DNA of 42,350 bases from Yersinia rohdei ATCC 43380 (GTDB lineage: Bacteria > Pseudomonadota > Gammaproteobacteria > Enterobacterales > Enterobacteriaceae), in contig NZ_ACCD01000033.1 in the NCBI RefSeq assembly GCF_000173775.1, forward strand, positions 1 through 42,350. The letters run 5' to 3'. The position numbers and the translations under genes are program-made. Under the pieces are notes generated by a model. That model saw nothing but the letters and a program-made list of their open reading frames with translations, was not told where the DNA came from and made no database searches. Position 1 is the stretch's first letter; each line of letters opens with the position of its first letter. Shown piece by piece: positions 38,656-42,350 of the stretch.

Positions 38656-39082
38656 TTAGGGCCGGTTTGTTTGAAACCTGAGTGCAATTCCGGTCATCTT
38701 TCAACTGATCGGGGCGCTATCTGCACCTGTTCAAGCTATTGATTTATCTTAATTGCTTGGGGAATTCAATCGCCGCCTACGTCAATTGCTGCCTACAATG
38801 TATTGGGCATGTCCCACACATTAATATTATTAGTATGATTTATTCATATAACGTCAATCATACATGTCATTTCTAAATTATTCATGGCGCATGGTGCTGA
38901 CGCAAGTTTACCGCGTATTAATCTGTGCCTTTTTCTCTATTCAAATAGCGACAACTACATTCAAATAGCGACAACCCCGAGGTGCAACTTAAAAAGCTGG
39001 AATCTGCGCAGTTGCTCGCCAAAATAAAACAGGCACTGACAATGCAGCACCTGCTGATGCGAGTTAACTCGAGGAATTGACA
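38656..39082. other. ybeZ-miaB spacer with short repeats
   Basis: This 427-base spacer contains an ERIC-like fragment around 38757-38812 with a 16-bp imperfect tandem repeat (38766-38781 and 38782-38797), and a 17-bp direct repeat, attcaaatagcgacaac, at 38939-38955 and 38959-38975. A plus-strand frame of about 40 codons, ending at 39080, lacks a good start. The promoter for ybeZ should lie here. Confidence 0.55.
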
Positions 39083-40507
39083 CTAAGGTTGATACAGACC
39101 GACCCCGATTTCATTCTCTTTGCGAGTACGCGCAATCACTGATTGCGGAGACTCATGAACCCGCAGATTCATTTGATCTTCGGTGCGTAGCAAAACACCG
39201 CGTAATGAACTGGCATGTACATCAATAATTTCTACGTCAACGAATTTGCCAATCAGTTCTGGCATGCCTTCAAAGTTCACTACGCGGTTATTTTCGGTAC
39301 GCCCGGCCAGTTCCATGACATTTTTGCGTGAAGTGCCTTCCACTAAAATGCGTTGTACTGTGCCAACCATTTCGCGGCTGATTTCCATCGCTTGCTGGGT
39401 AATGCGCTGTTGCAGGATATGCAGTCGCTGTTTTTTCTCCTCTTCGGACACATCGTCCGGTAGGTCTGCCGCCGGTGTGCCGGGGCGCGAGGAGTAAATA
39501 AAGCTGTAGCTGGTATCAAACCGAATATCTGCCACCAGTTTCATGGTTTGCTCAAAATCCAGCTGAGTTTCACCGGGGAAACCAATAATAAAATCAGAGC
39601 TAATTTGAATATCAGGCCGCGCCTGACGCAGTTTGCGGATGATGGCTTTGTACTCAAGCGCGGTATGGGCGCGTTTCATCATCGTTAAAATGCGGTCAGA
39701 ACCACTTTGCACCGGCAGGTGCAGGAAGCTCACTAACTCTGGCGTGTCCCGATAAACATCAATAATATCATCAGTAAATTCAATCGGATGGCTGGTGGTA
39801 AAGCGCACGCGGTCAATGCCATCAATAGCAGCAACTAGCCGTAATAGTTCGGCAAAACTACAGATATCGCCGTCATAGGTGGCACCGCGATACGCATTCA
39901 CATTCTGACCGAGCAGATTAACTTCTCGCACACCTTGAGCAGCTAACTGTGCGATTTCAAACAAGATATCGTCACTTGGCCGGCTAACTTCCTCACCACG
40001 GGTGTAGGGCACCACACAGAATGTGCAGTATTTATTACAGCCTTCCATAATGGAGACAAATGCAGTAGGGCCTTCCGCGCGGGGTTCAGGTAGGCGGTCG
40101 AATTTTTCAATTTCAGGAAAACTGATATCGACAATTGGGCTGTGGGAGCCTTGCACATGGTTAATCATTTCCGGCAGGCGGTGCAGGGTTTGCGGCCCAA
40201 AAACGACATCAACACAAGGTGCGCGCTGGCGCAGATGTTCACCTTCCTGTGACGCCACACAACCGCCGACGCCAATAATTAATTCGGGGTTTTTCTCTTT
40301 CAGTAGCTTCCAGTGGCCCAGTAAGCTGAACACTTTTTCTTGCGCTTTTTCACGGATAGAGCAGGTGTTTAGCAGCAGTAAATCTGCTTCTTCCGGGTTC
40401 TCGGTCAACTGATAACCATGGGTGCTGGCCAGCAAATCAGCCATTTTTGATGAATCATATTCATTCATCTGGCAGCCCCAAGTTTTGATGTGCAGTTTTT
40501 TAGTCAT
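39083..40507 (-). CDS. miaB: tRNA-2-methylthio-N6-dimethylallyladenosine synthase MiaB
   Basis: A 474-residue radical-SAM methylthiotransferase that adds a methylthio group to i6A at position 37 of tRNAs. The N-terminal UPF0004 domain has cluster Cys residues (Cys 12 in [23 protein letters not shown]), the radical-SAM triad is CNKYCTFC, and a C-terminal TRAM domain runs to about 440. ATG 40507 gives the same length as E. coli MiaB; the frame continues to 40531, and ATG 40519 (MNNSMTKK) is also possible. Confidence 0.96.
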   Translation of the reverse strand: MTKKLHIKTWGCQMNEYDSSKMADLLASTHGYQLTENPEEADLLLLNTCSIREKAQEKVFSLLGHWKLLKEKNPELIIGVGGCVASQEGEHLRQRAPCVDVVFGPQTLHRLPEMINHVQGSHSPIVDISFPEIEKFDRLPEPRAEGPTAFVSIMEGCNKYCTFCVVPYTRGEEVSRPSDDILFEIAQLAAQGVREVNLLGQNVNAYRGATYDGDICSFAELLRLVAAIDGIDRVRFTTSHPIEFTDDIIDVYRDTPELVSFLHLPVQSGSDRILTMMKRAHTALEYKAIIRKLRQARPDIQISSDFIIGFPGETQLDFEQTMKLVADIRFDTSYSFIYSSRPGTPAADLPDDVSEEEKKQRLHILQQRITQQAMEISREMVGTVQRILVEGTSRKNVMELAGRTENNRVVNFEGMPELIGKFVDVEIIDVHASSLRGVLLRTEDQMNLRVHESPQSVIARTRKENEIGVGLYQP

Positions 40508-40732
40508 TGAATTATTCATCTTAAAAATCACAGCGCGTCGTGATGAACAGCGTTGCGCTCTGTAATAAAAGTTTTCTGCAATAGAATTGCGGGTAGCACT
40601 AAGGCTGCGTGGTTATGGGAGTATTGTAGTCATTTGCCTGTGCGATGACCACCGCATAACGGTTTTCTTATTCTGCTGGGTGATGAAAAATCCGGTACAC
40701 TTAGGACGGATATTAATTTTCACCTTTAAAGC

Positions 40733-41923
40733 ATGGCCAAAATGAATAAATCGCAACCAAATTATGATGTTGTGGTGGTCGGCGGTGGCATGGTCGGTGC
40801 CGCTGCGGCGCTAGGATTAGCCCAAGCGGGCTGGTCGGTGGCATTACTGGAACATGAGGCACCCGCGGCGTTTGATGCCAATAGCGCACCGGATTTACGC
40901 GTTTCTGCTATTGGGTGCACGTCAGTATCACTGCTAAAGCAGCTCAAGGTCTGGCCACGGGTGCAGCAGATGCGCTATGCGCCTTATCGCCGGCTTGAGA
41001 CGTGGGAACAGCCGGGTTCTGAGGTCGTCTTTGATGCGGCTTCGCTGTCTTTGCCAGAATTAGGTTTTATGGTAGAGAATCGGGTTTTGCAACTCGCACT
41101 GTGGCAACAAATGGCAGAATGCCCAAATTTGGCGTTGCTGTGCCCGTCACGGCTGCAAACTATGGTTAGAATAGACGAGTGCTGGAATATCACCCTAGAT
41201 GCTCAGCAAGTGATACAGGGCCGTTTAGTGATAGGGGCCGATGGTGCCAATTCCTTGGTGCGTCGTTTAGCCGGGATTGGGACTAGTGGCTGGCAGTATC
41301 GTCAGTCTTGTCTGTTAATTACGGTCGCAACTGACACTGCCCAGCAAGACACCACCTGGCAACAGTTCTTCCCAACAGGGCCGCGTGCTTTTCTGCCGTT
41401 GTTTGATAATTGGGCCTCATTGGTCTGGTATGACAGCCCGCAACGCATACGCCAGCTTCAGGCGATGCCAATGGCACAATTAAATCAGGAAATCGCTGCG
41501 GCCTTCCCATCACGCCTGGGGGCTGTCAAAGCAATTGCGGCCGGTTCTTTCCCATTGGTTCGCCGTCATGCGCAGCAGTATGTGCAGCCGGGGCTGGTAT
41601 TACTCGGAGATGCCGCCCATACCATCAACCCATTGGCCGGGCAGGGGGTTAATCTGGGGTATCGGGATGTTGATGCCCTGCTGGAGGTATTAAATCAGGC
41701 GCGTGAACAGGCCGAGATTTGGTATAGCGAGCCGGTATTACTGCGTTATCAGCGCCGCCGCCGTACAGATAACCTGATTATGCAAAGTGGGATGGATGTG
41801 TTTTACACCACATTCAGTAATAACCTGCCAGCAGTGAAATTTGTCCGTAATTTAGCGCTAATGGCCGCGCAGCGGGCTGGTAAGCTTAAAGAGCATGCAC
41901 TGAAGTATGCACTAGGTTTGTAG
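40733..41923 (+). CDS. ubiF: 3-demethoxyubiquinol 3-hydroxylase UbiF
   Basis: A 396-residue FAD monooxygenase for the last ring hydroxylation in aerobic ubiquinone synthesis. N-terminal FAD motif VVVVGGGMVGAAAALGLA, mid motif GADGANSLVRR and LLGDAAHTINPLAGQGVNLG. It matches E. coli UbiF over the whole length and lies divergent from miaB and beside the tRNA cluster, as in E. coli. The start is ATG 40733; ATG 40742 is an alternative, and neither has a strong ribosome site. Confidence 0.96.
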   Translation: MAKMNKSQPNYDVVVVGGGMVGAAAALGLAQAGWSVALLEHEAPAAFDANSAPDLRVSAIGCTSVSLLKQLKVWPRVQQMRYAPYRRLETWEQPGSEVVFDAASLSLPELGFMVENRVLQLALWQQMAECPNLALLCPSRLQTMVRIDECWNITLDAQQVIQGRLVIGADGANSLVRRLAGIGTSGWQYRQSCLLITVATDTAQQDTTWQQFFPTGPRAFLPLFDNWASLVWYDSPQRIRQLQAMPMAQLNQEIAAAFPSRLGAVKAIAAGSFPLVRRHAQQYVQPGLVLLGDAAHTINPLAGQGVNLGYRDVDALLEVLNQAREQAEIWYSEPVLLRYQRRRRTDNLIMQSGMDVFYTTFSNNLPAVKFVRNLALMAAQRAGKLKEHALKYALGL

Positions 41924-42265
41924 GTGATAGAATTAGGGATGTAGGTGACTCGCGGTTATAGCCAGTAGGCAGACATTGGTTTTGCTTACCGGCTATAGGA
42001 GCGTAACTCATCAATTATCTTTGGATTTCGTTCAATAATCATCAGTAACCTCAATGCGGCCCCAGCAGTAATTCCCCGATGTTGTTCCCAACTTGGCACC
42101 AATCCCTTGCTGACCCTCACAATTTTGGCGAATAATGGGCGTTGCTACAAACTCAAGGAAACCCATTCCTGTGACTCCATGTCATTGCCATGAATTGAGT
42201 CTGTGGTACGACAACTGTTTTGGAAAAGAATGAAGCCAGGGACAATGAAGAGAGTGAAACGCTGA
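41924..42265. other. Intergenic region between ubiF and tRNA-Gln
   Basis: A hairpin follows ubiF: tatagccagtaggc (41957-41970) pairs imperfectly with gcttaccggctata (41984-41997). A 44-codon minus-strand frame (42032-42166, MGFLEFVATPIIRQ...) has no recognised family and was not called. Nothing else is clear. Confidence 0.5.
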
Positions 42266-42292
42266 AAAGCAAAAAGCCCGCCGAAGCGAGCT
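42266..42292 (-). terminator. Terminator of the tRNA operon
   Basis: On the minus strand AGCTCGC-TTCG-GCGGGCT is followed by TTTTTGC. It lies just beyond the tRNA-Gln 3' end. Confidence 0.85.
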
Positions 42293-42302
42293 TTTCTAAA
42301 TT

Positions 42303-42350
42303 TGGCTGGGGTACGAGGATTCGAACCTCGGATGCTGGAATCAGAATCCA
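42303..42350 (-). tRNA. tRNA-Gln(CUG), 3' part, cut by window edge
   Basis: Read on the minus strand, the sequence shows half of an anticodon stem, loop TTCTGAT (anticodon CTG), the TTCGAATCC T-loop and an acceptor end ACCCCAGCCA with encoded CCA. It matches enterobacterial tRNA-Gln apart from small stem changes. It is the last gene of the tRNA cluster that flanks ubiF in E. coli; the 5' part is outside the window. Confidence 0.95.

Noticed and set aside
38977-39080. Plus-strand frame with protein-like composition (QLKKLESAQLLAKIKQ...)
   Set aside because: The frame opens only after a stop and has no ATG or ribosome site at a suitable place; a gene remnant cannot be shown.
42032-42166. 44-codon minus-strand frame beside the tRNA
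   Set aside because: No family recognised and no ribosome site; it may be a chance frame.

Overview
The window looks like a chromosomal segment of a gammaproteobacterium of the Yersiniaceae, most probably a non-pestis Yersinia. The proteins from about 12.3 kb to the right end are close to Escherichia coli orthologues in sequence, length and order. Dispersed ERIC-type intergenic repeats are present, and the right edge enters a tRNA-Gln gene directly after ubiF, as in enterobacteria. The genus is inferred from recall of protein similarity and repeat type; no search was run.

Left part (1-12.2 kb) is accessory. It starts with part of an ERIC element. Then come two cell-surface genes on the minus strand: a TpsB/FhaC-type outer-membrane transporter, whose TpsA partner is not in the window, and a classical autotransporter. 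After these lie a tiny secreted protein, an ATM1-type ABC exporter, an ABM-domain monooxygenase-like protein, two very small candidate genes, a tandem TOBE (molbindin-like) protein and a PrpA/PphA-type phosphatase. An AT-rich patch follows, holding a membrane acyltransferase-3 homologue that lacks the usual catalytic His and an orphan LuxR-type regulator with a degenerate receiver. The block ends with a cold-shock-domain protein carrying a C-terminal extension, divergent from cspE.

The middle and right part (12.3-42 kb) is the conserved core: cspE, crcB, a MASE2-GGDEF diguanylate cyclase at the place where E. coli has ybeM, tatE, lipA, lipB, ybeD, dacA, rlpA, mrdB(rodA), mrdA, rlmH, rsfS, nadD, holA, lptE, leuS, ybeL, gltL-K-J-I, a PPOX-type flavoprotein, lnt, corC, ybeY, ybeZ, miaB, ubiF and the tRNA-Gln. 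Most genes run on the minus strand. They cover cell elongation (mrdA/mrdB/rlpA/dacA), lipoate synthesis (lipA/lipB), ribosome and tRNA maturation (rlmH, rsfS, ybeY, miaB, leuS), NAD synthesis, lipoprotein and LPS assembly (lnt, lptE), Glu/Asp uptake and ubiquinone synthesis. Relative to E. coli, ybeF and the ybeQ-to-rihA block are absent.

Features that stand out beyond gene content: 14-bp tandem duplications sitting on the stop codons of crcB and mrdA, an 18-bp duplication that doubles the start region of ybeZ, other short duplications upstream of miaB, a structured gltI-gltJ spacer ending in a terminator (the locus of SroC in E. coli), an NtrC-like palindrome upstream of gltI, two to three ERIC-related repeats, and two candidate microproteins with hydrophobic N-termini. 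I found no clear new defence or mobile system.
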